Shown here: piece after piece, positions 7,631-16,061 of the stretch
How the letters are laid out: every line of letters begins with the position of its first letter
Position numbering within the stretch: position 1 is the stretch's first letter
Assembly: GCA_023412195.1 (NCBI GenBank)
Contig: JAEYNZ010000077.1
Span: 1-19,848 of the forward strand
DNA length: 19,848 nucleotides
Direction: 5' to 3'
Origin: Bacteroidota bacterium
GTDB lineage: Bacteria > Bacteroidota > Bacteroidia > Bacteroidales > Prolixibacteraceae
The notes under the pieces: generated by a model
What the model saw: the letters and a program-made list of their open reading frames with translations, nothing else
What the model was told of the DNA's origin: nothing
Databases searched by the model: none
Program-made: the position numbers and the translations under genes

Positions 7631-8576
7631 GATGCCGGTGTTTTTTTTCTTCCTCAAGGGCAAAGTACATGGCACCGTATAGTCCGGCAAATTCCCCAAG
7701 GGATGTGCACTCAAGGCTGAACTGCTTCATGCTTACAGGCTGGCCCCATTTCAGGGCTTCAGCCAGTATGGCTTCACGAAACATGCACTGATTGTTTTGA
7801 AAGACCCCGCCACCGAGTATGATCTTCTCCGGATTAAATATACTAACTAAGTTGGCTATGCACATGCCCCAGTACTGAATTGCGTTGTCAATAACCTGCA
7901 TGGCCACATCATCGCCCTCTTTATACGCGCTGAAAAGCTTTTCTGTGGTAAGATTTTTATTTTTTCTGAATATGCCTGAATATTGAGGTACCTTATCCAG
8001 CACTTCTGTGGCATAACGCACAAGTCCCGGACCTGAGGCATAGTACTCATAGCATCCCATTGAAGTATATTTTTCATCATAAGGTTTGTTCAGGGCCATC
8101 CACCCGATAGCTCCTGCCACTCCTTTTGATCCGTGTAGCACCCTGCCTTCTGCTATGATGCCAATGGCAATGCCCGTACCTGCAGCCATAAAAATGGCAT
8201 TGTTGCAACCCTGTGCATTTCCCTTCCATGCTTCCCCGAGTATGTAACATGCACGGTCGCTAGTAATGTAAAAGGAAAGGTGGCTAAAATGCTGCAGCAG
8301 CATATCGCGCAGCGGGTAATCAATCCACCCCGGGATATTTGGTGCCCAAACGGTTCCTACATCTTCATTCCAGATTCCCGGCACGGCTATTCCAACAGCC
8401 CTTACTTCTTCTTCAGCATCTGAAAGTAAAGTATCAATAATATCCAGAATAATATGCAGCACTTCATTACCTTCTGCACCCCCAAGCAACACCGTCCCCA
8501 TAACCTCAGGCTGGCCCTTTTCATAAAGGCCTGCCGAAATCTTGGTGCCTCCGATATCAATACCGATTACTGCCAT
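7623..8576 (-). CDS. ROK-family sugar kinase-like protein, zinc ligands lost
   Basis: A 317-aa ROK-family protein without a DNA-binding domain, so a kinase-type and not a repressor-type member. The phosphate-binding start MAVIGIDIGGTKISAG is intact, Asp107 in ITSDRACYILGEAWKG is at the catalytic-base position, and GTGIAIGIIAEGRVLHGSKG and IILGGGVFQN are the later ATP-site motifs. Two classical features are changed. The GEIGHM motif reads GAIGWM (156-160), replacing a sugar-binding Glu and a zinc-binding His. The CxCGxxGCxE zinc motif keeps only its second half, GCYEYYASG (Cys175). It is therefore a divergent subfamily, and glucokinase activity should not be assumed. It leads the ROK-MFS-SIS operon and has a well-formed promoter. 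Confidence 0.82.
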   Translation of the reverse strand: MAVIGIDIGGTKISAGLYEKGQPEVMGTVLLGGAEGNEVLHIILDIIDTLLSDAEEEVRAVGIAVPGIWNEDVGTVWAPNIPGWIDYPLRDMLLQHFSHLSFYITSDRACYILGEAWKGNAQGCNNAIFMAAGTGIAIGIIAEGRVLHGSKGVAGAIGWMALNKPYDEKYTSMGCYEYYASGPGLVRYATEVLDKVPQYSGIFRKNKNLTTEKLFSAYKEGDDVAMQVIDNAIQYWGMCIANLVSIFNPEKIILGGGVFQNNQCMFREAILAEALKWGQPVSMKQFSLECTSLGEFAGLYGAMYFALEEEKKHRHHG

Positions 8577-8615
8577 AGGAAAAGTTTTAGTTCATGCCAT
8601 CACACCCGGCACTCT

Positions 8616-8645
8616 CAAAGATAGAAAACTTACGGCCTCTGCAAA
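8616..8645 (-). promoter_or_regulatory. Promoter of the ROK-MFS-SIS operon
   Basis: On the minus strand TTTG (8642-8645) and TATCTTTG (8616-8623) are 18 bases apart, close to the Bacteroidota -33/-7 consensus TTTG/TAnnTTTG. Transcription would start near 8610, giving a leader of about 35 bases. Confidence 0.5.
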
Positions 8646-8806
8646 AAAAAAATAATTTCTCTTTTCACCTGCCGTTGAACATGTGCCTTCCATAGATCAC
8701 TCTTCAGCTTCCGGCGAATGAAAGTTAATCTGGTTCTATATTACATAAAAGCAAGTGTTAACCGGCATGCAGAAAAATATGATTTTTTTATAAACCAACT
8801 ATAAAC

Positions 8807-8863
8807 TTTCCCTATACCATGTCCATATTAAATTCAATTAAACATGGACGAGTTATAGGGAAA
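8807..8863. terminator. Long palindrome, possible bidirectional terminator
   Basis: TTTCCCTATA (8807-8816) pairs with TATAGGGAAA (8854-8863), then after a four-by-four internal loop GTCCAT (8821-8826) pairs with ATGGAC (8844-8849); the loop is 17 AT-rich bases. It lies 76 bases after the phosphatase stop codon. There is no long T-run, so a protein-binding site or processing hairpin is also possible. Confidence 0.45.
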
Positions 8864-8938
8864 AACTCCGGAAATCCATGCTTGTAAATTGTGATTTGAG
8901 GAAGTTTCTGCCTCAGGTTTCCATCCTTTCGTTTGTTT

Positions 8939-10222
8939 TTATTCTTTTACCTTCTCAATTGATTTTCCGGCCGGACGAAATACGGGCTCAACTTTCAATG
9001 TCTTTCCGTCAGCAGAGAGTATAAATTTCCAGAAATGGTCGATTTTGACAGCTTCTTCGAGCCACCAGTAATCATCGGGGTTTTTGACATCTCTTACAGG
9101 GGCACCCCAGCCACCGTCGCCCAGGTAGATAATGCCTTTTTCATCGTCCCGGCTGTTGTTCCTGATGGGGACTGTTTTTTTATAGGCATGGTCATGTGCT
9201 TCGATAACAAAATCGACATCATGTTTTTCAAGTACAGGTATCCAGTGTTTCCTGATTTTTACAGGGACAAGTTCATCAAACCCTCTTACACTTGGCCAGG
9301 CAGCTACATGGTATTGTACCAGTTTCCATATGACATCCTGGTGTTTTGCTAGTTCACTGTCGAGCCAGTCTGTTTGCGAGGTTATTTCCAGGATGTGGTC
9401 CGTATCGAGGGTTACAAGCACCAGGTCGGGGGCCAGTTTCAATATATACCGGGTTTTAGGTTCTTCAACGACGAAACGGTTGAAGTAGAAAGGAGCCTGG
9501 TCCCTTGGCTGGAGGAAACTTCCGTTCACTTCGTGATTCCCGATTGAAGGAATCACAGGTACCCTTCGTCCATCAGGGGTGATAAGCAGTTCATGCCAGT
9601 CATCGAACCACTCATCCCATTCCTGTTCACTCAGGGCTGTTGCTATAAAGTCACCGTCAAAGATTATAAATTCAGGATGGAGCTGTGCTGCCAGTTCATT
9701 CATATCGCGCCGAACCTCCCTTTGTGTGCGGGAATCGGCCCCTGCGAGAAATACAAGGTCACGGCGGCTGTTTTCATCAGGCATGGTTCGGAAGCTGAAG
9801 TGGTCAGGGAACTCCGGGTGATTGATGGTCACATAGTATGTTTGCCCCGGGTTCAGGTTTGTCAGCTCTACTGTATGCAGCCAGGCTTTTGTTTCTGCAA
9901 ATGTAAAGGATTGGGCATCGGTAGTTGTCCATTGAGAGACCTGTTGCCAGTATTTATCAGTAAAACTCAGGGAATGGCTTTCCTCCAGCACATCGGTTCG
10001 CCAGGTGATGGTCATGGTGGTTGAAGGGTCGTTCTGCCAGGTCAGTACCACCTGCCGGGGTTGTGATGGAGAATAGGCAACATAATCTGCTTCCCGGGGA
10101 TACAGGGCAGGATTTAATACAACAGGAACATTGTTGTCTTCATGATGGAATTGGGCACAACTGCCAATTACAAAAATCATGAGAAGCATTGCCATCCTGT
10201 GCAAAAAGTAGATTCGCTTCAT
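8939..10222 (-). CDS. Purple-acid-phosphatase-like metallophosphoesterase lipoprotein
   Basis: A 427-aa lipoprotein that should hydrolyse phosphate esters at the cell surface or in the periplasm. I chose the ATG at 10222 (MKRIYFLHRMAML); a GTG 24 bases upstream gives a poorer signal peptide. The lipobox is VIGSC (Cys22). A fibronectin-like N-terminal domain of the PAP type (about 50-148; QVVLTWQNDPSTTMTITW) precedes a calcineurin-like domain. Metal-ligand motifs are GADSR (Asp163), FDGDF (Asp191), IGNHE (Asn229, His230), QYHVAAW (His305) and EAHDHAY (His343, His345). Canonical PAPs have GDxxY in motif II; here the tyrosine position is Ala (GDFIA), so the iron-tyrosinate that gives the purple colour should be absent. 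It appears to be a single-gene unit with a perfect -7 box upstream. Confidence 0.85.
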   Translation of the reverse strand: MKRIYFLHRMAMLLMIFVIGSCAQFHHEDNNVPVVLNPALYPREADYVAYSPSQPRQVVLTWQNDPSTTMTITWRTDVLEESHSLSFTDKYWQQVSQWTTTDAQSFTFAETKAWLHTVELTNLNPGQTYYVTINHPEFPDHFSFRTMPDENSRRDLVFLAGADSRTQREVRRDMNELAAQLHPEFIIFDGDFIATALSEQEWDEWFDDWHELLITPDGRRVPVIPSIGNHEVNGSFLQPRDQAPFYFNRFVVEEPKTRYILKLAPDLVLVTLDTDHILEITSQTDWLDSELAKHQDVIWKLVQYHVAAWPSVRGFDELVPVKIRKHWIPVLEKHDVDFVIEAHDHAYKKTVPIRNNSRDDEKGIIYLGDGGWGAPVRDVKNPDDYWWLEEAVKIDHFWKFILSADGKTLKVEPVFRPAGKSIEKVKE

Positions 10223-10291
10223 TGAAGATGATTTAATGATTTGCACCAGTCTGCAGATTAACCCTGTTAATTACCTGCCAGCCTGTTCCGG

Positions 10292-10299
10292 CAAATATA
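10292..10299 (-). promoter_or_regulatory. -7 promoter box of the phosphatase gene
   Basis: TATATTTG on the minus strand matches TAnnTTTG exactly, about 70 bases before the ATG at 10222. No TTTG is found 18-20 bases upstream; the nearest TTG is at 10326-10328. Confidence 0.4.
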
Positions 10300-10366
10300 A
10301 AAGAACTTATTGTCTTTTTTATAGAACAATGAAAATTATTTAAGGGCAATCCTCTTCTACAGTGGA

Positions 10367-10471
10367 AAGCCTGGCTGTCTGTATTGTACATTAGGAAACC
10401 TTAGTTGCAGGGATCTTCCTCCCCTCTATGTTTGGAGAAGGGCAGACATCGCCTGCGACTGCGGGGTGAGG
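10367..10471. repeat. 105-bp direct repeat, copy 1
   Basis: It starts AAGCCTGGCTGTCTGTATTG and ends GGGGTGAGG. It matches copy 2 (10581-10684) almost throughout by eye. Its own internal hairpins are degraded compared with copy 2. Confidence 0.85.
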
Positions 10472-10550
10472 GCGATGTCGGGGTGATGGCTGAGTGAATA
10501 AGGAAGGTGGAATTCCGGTGGTTAATCTGCCTGCTCCCTCACCCCGCCCG

Positions 10551-10732
10551 GCAAGCAGCAGTGCCGGTGGAACAGGCAGTAAGCCTGGCTGTCTGTATTG
10601 TACTTTAGGAAACCTTAGTTGCAGGAATCTTCCCCCCTCTCTGTTTGGAGAGGGGCAGACATCGCCTGCGATGTCGGGGTGAGGAGGAGAGGGTAGGAGC
10701 CGTTGCCAGCAGCTTTGCCGGTGGAACAGGCA
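10551..10732. repeat. Second repeat pair, 28 bp, 154 bases apart
   Basis: A 28-base unit containing GCCGGTGGAACAGGCA occurs at 10551-10578 and 10705-10732, with three mismatches. The 10551 copy directly precedes copy 2 of the 105-bp repeat, and the 10705 copy follows it. In addition, CCCTCACCCCGC (10536-10547) is the exact reverse complement of 10461-10472. The whole 10247-10823 gap is thus a composite of repeats without a credible gene. Confidence 0.7.
10581..10684. repeat. 105-bp direct repeat, copy 2, with two hairpins
   Basis: The second copy lies 214 bases after the first. It contains a perfect 8-bp hairpin, CCCCTCTC/GAGAGGGG (10634-10655), and next to it the palindrome GACATCGC-CT-GCGATGTC (10658-10675). 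GC content is well above the flanks. It may be a mobile palindromic element or a remnant of one. Confidence 0.85.
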
Positions 10733-10823
10733 ACATTTTCCTCTTCCCGGCATTTGTTGTTTAAATATACATTTACAGCAAAGCAATATTTCTATCTTTA
10801 CAATATAAACAAAACTAGCTGTA

Positions 10824-13286
10824 ATGAAAAGATATGGTCTGATTGCCTTTATTGTTTTTATATGTGCCTTTGCAAATGCACAGGTGGATATAACTTATCA
10901 GTTACCTCCCAAAGAAATTATGGAACTTGCTGATGTGCCACAGACTCCTTCTGTCTTAATTGATGACAGGAATGAAAACATGGTGCTCATTCACCGTAAA
11001 AAATACATGAGCATAAAAGAGTTATCGGAAACAGAGCTACGGTTGGCAGGATTGCGTATCAATCCGGTGACAAATATTGGTAGCAGGACAACTTTTTATA
11101 ACAAAATCACCCTGATGAAAGTGGGTGATAAAAATGAAACAGAAGTGAAAGGATTACCTGCTGAACCCAGATTATCCTATTTTTCATGGTCAGCCGATCA
11201 GTCATACCTGGCTTTCACTCATACTACAATGGAAGGTGTAGAGCTCTGGGTCCTCGATATTAATGCTGCAGCAGCGCAGAAACTTACAGAGGCAAAACTC
11301 AATGCAAATACTGGCCGTCCTTTTTACTGGTTTCCTGATAATCATTCTTTGCTTATCAATGTACTTCCGGAGGATAAAAAGCCACTTGTGGATAAGAAAA
11401 CTGCAGTTCCGGCAGGGCCTCGGGTTTCGGTAAATGAAGGTACGCTTGCACAAAACCGTACATATCAGGATCTTCTTCAGGATAAGGCCGATGAATCGAA
11501 CTTTGAACAGCTTGTAATGTCTGCTTTGTACAAGATTACTCTTTCGGGTGAAGCAGGCCTGTGGAAGGAAACAGCTATGTACACCCGTATTAACGTTTCA
11601 CCTGATGGTGAATATGTGCTGGCTACCATCCTTCAAAAACCATTCTCCTACCTTGTTCCCTACTCACGGTTTCCATCGAAAACTGTTATTTACGACAAGA
11701 ATGGCAATGAGGTAAAAGTTCTTCAGGAACTGCCCTTGCTGGAAGATATTCCCAAGGGGTTCATGGCAACTTATAAAGGCATGAGGAGCATCAACTGGAG
11801 GAGCGATAAACCATCAACAGTTTATTATGTGGAGGCACTCGATGGTGGAGATCCTGCCAATGAAACAGAATACCGTGATGAAGTTTTTGAATGGGATGCC
11901 CCGTTCTCAGGGGAGCCTGTGTCACTCCTGAAAACCTTTCAGCGTTATGCTGGCATCTTATGGGGTAACGAGGAACTGGCGATTGCATTTGATTCCTGGT
12001 GGAATACCAGGAATGCCAAAACTTACCGTTTCAGTCCGGGCAAACCGGATGTGAAGCCGGAGGTAATTTTTGACAGAAATTATGAGGATAATTATAATAA
12101 TCCTGGTTCTTTTTTGACTGATAAGAACCAATGGGGCGAAAATACACTTGTTATTGACAAGGATATTCTCTACCTGACAGGCCCTGGTCATTCTGAGGAA
12201 GGAATACGTCCCTTTTTCAGGGAATATAATATGAAAACCAGACAAACGGAAGAATTATGGCGCGCTGACGGGAAGGAGACACTTGAGCAGATTTCCAAAG
12301 TGCTTGATCCTGCAAAAGGGGTATTACTTACTGTTATAGAATCTCCAAATGTTTTTCCAAACTATTATATAAGACAGATTAAGAAGAAGATACCCCCTCA
12401 GCAAATAACCTATTTTAAAAATCCTTATGAAAGCCTGGCAGGAGTTTCTAAAGAACTGATAACTTACAAAAGGAATGACGGGGTTGAGCTTTCAGCAACC
12501 TTATACCTGCCTGCTGGTTATGATAAGGAAAAGAAAGAAAAGTTGCCAATGCTGATGTGGGCATATCCGAGGGAGTTTAAGGATGCTGCAAGTGCAGGAC
12601 AAATCACTTCTTCGCCCCACCAGTTTACTACACCATCCTACGGCTCCCCAATTTTCTGGGTGACACGGGGTTATGCCATACTCGACAATGCAGCTTTCCC
12701 AATTGTTGGGGAAGGCGAAGAGGAACCGAACGATTCATTTCGTGAACAATTGGTTGACAATGCGCGGGCTGCCATTGACGCAGTTGATAACCTGGGCTAC
12801 ATCAACCGGAAGAAGGTTGCTGTTGGCGGCCACTCCTACGGTGCTTTTATGACAGCCAACCTGCTTTCACATTCCGATCTTTTTGCTGCAGGTATAGCCC
12901 GGAGCGGAGCCTATAACCGTACCCTTACTCCGTTTGGGTTCCAAAGTGAAGAACGAACTTATTGGGAGGCGCCTGAAGTTTATAATGGAATGTCGCCCTT
13001 TATGCATGCCGATAAAATGAAAACCCCGTTACTTCTGATTCACGGGGAAGATGACAACAATTCGGGAACTTTTCCCCTCCAAAGCGAACGGTATTTTAAT
13101 GCTTTAAAAGGATTAGGTGCTACTGCACGTCTTGTTTTTCTGCCAAAAGAGAGTCATGGATACGCTGCACGTGAATCCATTTTGCATATGCTATGGGAGC
13201 AGGATCAGTGGCTGGAGCGATGGGTTAAAAATGCAGGCGGGGGTCACAATAATTCTGATGTTGATCCTCAGCTAATGCAGCATTAA
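10824..13286 (+). CDS. S9 family serine peptidase, glutamyl endopeptidase-like (S9D)
   Basis: An 820-aa exported serine peptidase of the prolyl oligopeptidase clan. The signal peptide MKRYGLIAFIVFICAFANAQ is followed by a beta-propeller region (about 60-560) that gates the active site, then an alpha/beta-hydrolase domain (about 560-810). The catalytic triad is Ser671 in GGHSYGAFMTANLLSH, Asp744 in HGEDDNN and His778 in KESHGYAARESI. The stretches FPIVGEGEEEPNDSFREQLV and IARSGAYNRTLTPFGFQ closely resemble the chloroplast glutamyl endopeptidase group, which cuts after Glu, so S9D is more likely than dipeptidyl peptidase IV. A TATCTTTA box (10793-10800) may be the -7 element, giving a very short leader. 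It stands alone on the plus strand. Probable role: digestion of exported or scavenged peptides in the periplasm. Confidence 0.9.
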   Translation: MKRYGLIAFIVFICAFANAQVDITYQLPPKEIMELADVPQTPSVLIDDRNENMVLIHRKKYMSIKELSETELRLAGLRINPVTNIGSRTTFYNKITLMKVGDKNETEVKGLPAEPRLSYFSWSADQSYLAFTHTTMEGVELWVLDINAAAAQKLTEAKLNANTGRPFYWFPDNHSLLINVLPEDKKPLVDKKTAVPAGPRVSVNEGTLAQNRTYQDLLQDKADESNFEQLVMSALYKITLSGEAGLWKETAMYTRINVSPDGEYVLATILQKPFSYLVPYSRFPSKTVIYDKNGNEVKVLQELPLLEDIPKGFMATYKGMRSINWRSDKPSTVYYVEALDGGDPANETEYRDEVFEWDAPFSGEPVSLLKTFQRYAGILWGNEELAIAFDSWWNTRNAKTYRFSPGKPDVKPEVIFDRNYEDNYNNPGSFLTDKNQWGENTLVIDKDILYLTGPGHSEEGIRPFFREYNMKTRQTEELWRADGKETLEQISKVLDPAKGVLLTVIESPNVFPNYYIRQIKKKIPPQQITYFKNPYESLAGVSKELITYKRNDGVELSATLYLPAGYDKEKKEKLPMLMWAYPREFKDAASAGQITSSPHQFTTPSYGSPIFWVTRGYAILDNAAFPIVGEGEEEPNDSFREQLVDNARAAIDAVDNLGYINRKKVAVGGHSYGAFMTANLLSHSDLFAAGIARSGAYNRTLTPFGFQSEERTYWEAPEVYNGMSPFMHADKMKTPLLLIHGEDDNNSGTFPLQSERYFNALKGLGATARLVFLPKESHGYAARESILHMLWEQDQWLERWVKNAGGGHNNSDVDPQLMQH

Positions 13287-13452
13287 GAAGCATAGTGTTC
13301 TTGTTGTTTCGTTCCCAGGTTGAGTGACTATAGGAATTTCCTGAAATGACGTTAATAAATTAATGGTTCATGCAGAGGAGAATGCATGTTTTCTACACAA
13401 TATCAAGTAAAGAGCAAGAGCAATTTAGAAAAGGGAGTTATGTCAACAGTTA

Positions 13453-15180
13453 TCAATGTATGGTTACTATCCTTTTTCCACTGTACCCGTTGCTGGTTCT
13501 AACTGTTATTACGAAGTTTCCTTTGCCCAGCATCCCTGTCTGGATTTTGTTGTCGTTACTTGTCAGAATCCTTTCATAGACCTTCCTGCCGTCAAGGGTG
13601 AAGATTTCTGCAACCGGCTGTTTCTGCAGCACGTTGTCAGGAATTCGTAAAGTAAACTGCTGCTGTGCCGGATTAGGAAACAATTGGATATCAAAAGCTT
13701 CGAATGCAGGAATAACCGCTGAAACTGTTTCATCAGGAATACGCGAAAGGCTGATGTTGTCAATGTTAAAATTTCTCAGGAAATTGCCGATGCCGAAATA
13801 AAGCCTCACATTATCATCATCCCTTGGCATGGTCAGTGTCAACGCATAACTAATGGGGGTGGTGGTAATATTCTGACGCATGCCAACGATCTCACCCCAG
13901 TCGGGGTAGTTTTTAGAAACCGTTATAAGTAACTGCTTTTGCTGGTCGGCCCAGGCGTCAAATTTCAACAGATACCTGCCTTTACGCATGGAAAGTCCGG
14001 TTTGCTGAAATCCAAGTTGCCAATCGACACCGGGCGATTTTGTTACATTCATGGTTAAATTACCCTCCTGCACCGACGACTGGTAAGTAGCAGTTTGTGC
14101 ATTGCTGACATAAAATGACCAGGGTACATGACTGTTGTCGAAGGTTCCGTTCTCCAGCAGTTCTGCTTCACTGTAAAACTGCGGTGCAATCACTGTATTT
14201 CTGTTGATTGTGAAGGCAACAGGATTGGCTCCGCTGAAATGTTTCCAGGCTTTAAATGTATATCCTTCCACAGGAACGGCAGTAAGTTTTACCTCCGTAC
14301 CTTCAGGATAGTCCTCCAGTAGGGGCTCAATAATGACTGTTCCCCCTTCTGATGGTTCAACAGTAAGAGAAAATGGGCCTTCTCCGTCCTGCAACTGGTA
14401 AACTCGTACATAGTCTACCATGAAACGATGGGGGAGTTTGGTGTCATCCACGCCATCGTATCCTCCCCAGCTACCCCCGTATGCAAGGTTCAGGATGAGG
14501 TAAAACTCCTTGTCGAATGGCCACCGGCGGTAATCGCTACCTGCAGGTTTCGTATAAGTATGGTATTTCAAATCATTGGCGTACCATTCAAGCTTTTCAG
14601 GGGTCCATATCAGGGTAAACTTGATGAATTGGTTATAGGGTTGGGCAAAAGTATAAGAATTGCCGCTTGATTCATGGCCTGTTCCGTTGGTTCCTTGAAA
14701 ATGAGCATAATGATGGAGTTTGTGAGGTTCGACGCCAATATGTTCCATTATGTCGATTTCACCGCTTCGGGGCCAGCCGCCATATTCACTGTAAGTAGGC
14801 ATCATCCAAAGGGCAGGCCAGGTACCTTTTCCCATGGGTACTTTTGCACTGATTTCGATTTTGCCATATTTCCAGTCACCTATGCCTTTTGAAATGAGGC
14901 TGGCAGAGGTATAATTTGCACCGCTGAAGTTTTCCTTTCTTGCTTCAATTACAAGAACGGAATCCTCGATCCGGGCATTCTGTTCCCTTTTCCGGGTGTA
15001 GTATTGCAATTCGTTGTTTCGGACAAAGCCTACTTCGTATCCCCATTTCGTGCTGTCGGGCAATCCGGGGTTGTTGAATTCATCGGACCATACAAGGACA
15101 TAATCCTGTGCAAATATTGTTGCCGGAATGCATAGTATAAATAGTATAATAAGAATTATAAAATATTTAATGGTATTCAC
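13453..15180 (-). CDS. Secreted GH16 beta-glucanase with CBM and T9SS tail
   Basis: A 575-aa multidomain enzyme, probably an endo-beta-1,3(4)-glucanase (laminarinase type). Order: signal peptide (1-25, ending IFAQ); GH16 jelly-roll (about 26-265) with the catalytic motif EIDIME (nucleophile Glu141, Asp143, acid/base Glu146) and the lead-in WPALWMMPTYSEYGGWPRSG; a bacterial repeat domain (about 268-340; EGTEVKLTAVPVEGYTFKAW); a CBM4/9-like carbohydrate-binding domain (about 343-490; LLENGTFDNSHVPWSFYV); and a C-terminal sorting domain (about 500-575; LFPNPAQQQFTLRI ... GNFVITVRTSNGYSGKRIV). The sorting domain shows export by the type IX secretion system, so the enzyme acts at or beyond the cell surface. 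It converges on the S9 peptidase gene. Laminarin or mixed-linkage glucan is the expected substrate; agarase or carrageenase activity cannot be fully excluded. Confidence 0.93.
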   Translation of the reverse strand: MNTIKYFIILIILFILCIPATIFAQDYVLVWSDEFNNPGLPDSTKWGYEVGFVRNNELQYYTRKREQNARIEDSVLVIEARKENFSGANYTSASLISKGIGDWKYGKIEISAKVPMGKGTWPALWMMPTYSEYGGWPRSGEIDIMEHIGVEPHKLHHYAHFQGTNGTGHESSGNSYTFAQPYNQFIKFTLIWTPEKLEWYANDLKYHTYTKPAGSDYRRWPFDKEFYLILNLAYGGSWGGYDGVDDTKLPHRFMVDYVRVYQLQDGEGPFSLTVEPSEGGTVIIEPLLEDYPEGTEVKLTAVPVEGYTFKAWKHFSGANPVAFTINRNTVIAPQFYSEAELLENGTFDNSHVPWSFYVSNAQTATYQSSVQEGNLTMNVTKSPGVDWQLGFQQTGLSMRKGRYLLKFDAWADQQKQLLITVSKNYPDWGEIVGMRQNITTTPISYALTLTMPRDDDNVRLYFGIGNFLRNFNIDNISLSRIPDETVSAVIPAFEAFDIQLFPNPAQQQFTLRIPDNVLQKQPVAEIFTLDGRKVYERILTSNDNKIQTGMLGKGNFVITVRTSNGYSGKRIVTIH

Positions 15181-15220
15181 CTTGTAGTTATAAGAATATT
15201 GCGCAAGTTAATAAAATAGC

Positions 15221-15251
15221 CAAAATGTAAGGCAGTAACTGGACAGTCAAA
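15221..15251 (-). promoter_or_regulatory. Promoter of the GH16 gene
   Basis: On the minus strand TTTG (15248-15251) and TACATTTTG (15221-15229) are 18 bases apart, about 40 bases before the ATG at 15180. The geometry is the same as at the ROK operon promoter. Confidence 0.5.
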
Positions 15252-16038
15252 TTACTGGTGTTTGAATAAGATATTTATGCGGGCAGGCGTTTGGTGATAC
15301 AGGAAAGGATCTTCAAGACTTTTAAACTTTAAGATCATTAAAAGGTTGTGGCATCAATATGCCACCTAAAGGGAATACCAGGTCTCGTTTTCCATAGCGA
15401 TTGATAATCACTGTGGAATGTTATTGTTAATGGGTATAATGGATTATACCTGCTTACAAAATCCCTGATAGTGGAAAGCTTTTTATTCAAAATGTGAAAT
15501 TAATTGTTCACCAGTATATTATACCAGATCAGAAGTATTTAGGTTGAATTGGAATTCAGGCATTTTGTCCAGAAATGGAACTGCAAGTATTATACTTTTT
15601 ATGCAAAAATTAATGGTGGATTAGGATGACATTTATGCCGTACATGATTTCTCAAAGCAAATTCTTAATTTACGAATATTGAAAAAAGGTTTTTTATTAT
15701 TTATTACATCCTATATATATTGACGGTTTTTTATTATTAATAATTATTCCAGGATTTTGCAAGTGTTCATATGCCTTACCTTCTCTTTTCGGGATGCAGT
15801 GCCGAAATGGTAAATTTTGTCCCATTTTGTTTCATGAGTTTTTACTATTGCGGATTAGTTTATTTTAAATGAACACAGGCTTATATATTTTTACGGAAAA
15901 ATGTACAACTCTTTCAAAATTGCTGATGCATAATCAGCGTCTTTGATACAAAGGTTTAAGAGTTCTATCTGACAAATGTTTCTAAGTCTTTGATTTATCT
16001 TTACGACAATTTTAAACAATTGATTTTTATTTCTTTGG

Positions 16039-16061
16039 GCAGGTGATACAGAAGCACCTGC
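16039..16061 (+). promoter_or_regulatory. Leader hairpin upstream of the cysteine protease
   Basis: GCAGGTG (16039-16045) pairs with CACCTGC (16055-16061) around a nine-base loop, about 95 bases before the protease ATG. It would lie in the mRNA leader if transcription starts near 16010. No T-run follows, so it is not an ordinary terminator. Confidence 0.35.

Larger units (their letters stand above)
8577..8938. other. Intergenic region before the ROK operon
   Basis: 362 bases between the phosphatase end and the ROK start. It contains the ROK promoter (8616-8645), an A-run at 8643-8652 and a long imperfect palindrome at 8807-8863. I see no coding frame with family features. Confidence 0.6.

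Noticed and set aside
7631..7714. N-terminal extension of the MFS gene
   Set aside because: It lies within the ROK coding region and has no membrane or signal character; the ATG at 7630 gives the usual MFS start.
10391..10786. A 131-codon minus-strand frame in the intergenic gap
   Set aside because: It is a reading of the composite repeats; the product repeats AGDVCPSPN and has no recognisable domain.
13287..13452. Terminator between the convergent S9 and GH16 genes
   Set aside because: Only a 6-bp CATGCA/TGCATG inverted repeat is visible, with no T-run.
13370..13579. A 69-codon plus-strand frame after the S9 peptidase
   Set aside because: It overlaps the end of the GH16 gene in antisense and has no family features.
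15433..15450. Palindrome as the operator of a named regulator
   Set aside because: It is striking but AT-rich and single, and I could not match it to a known operator.
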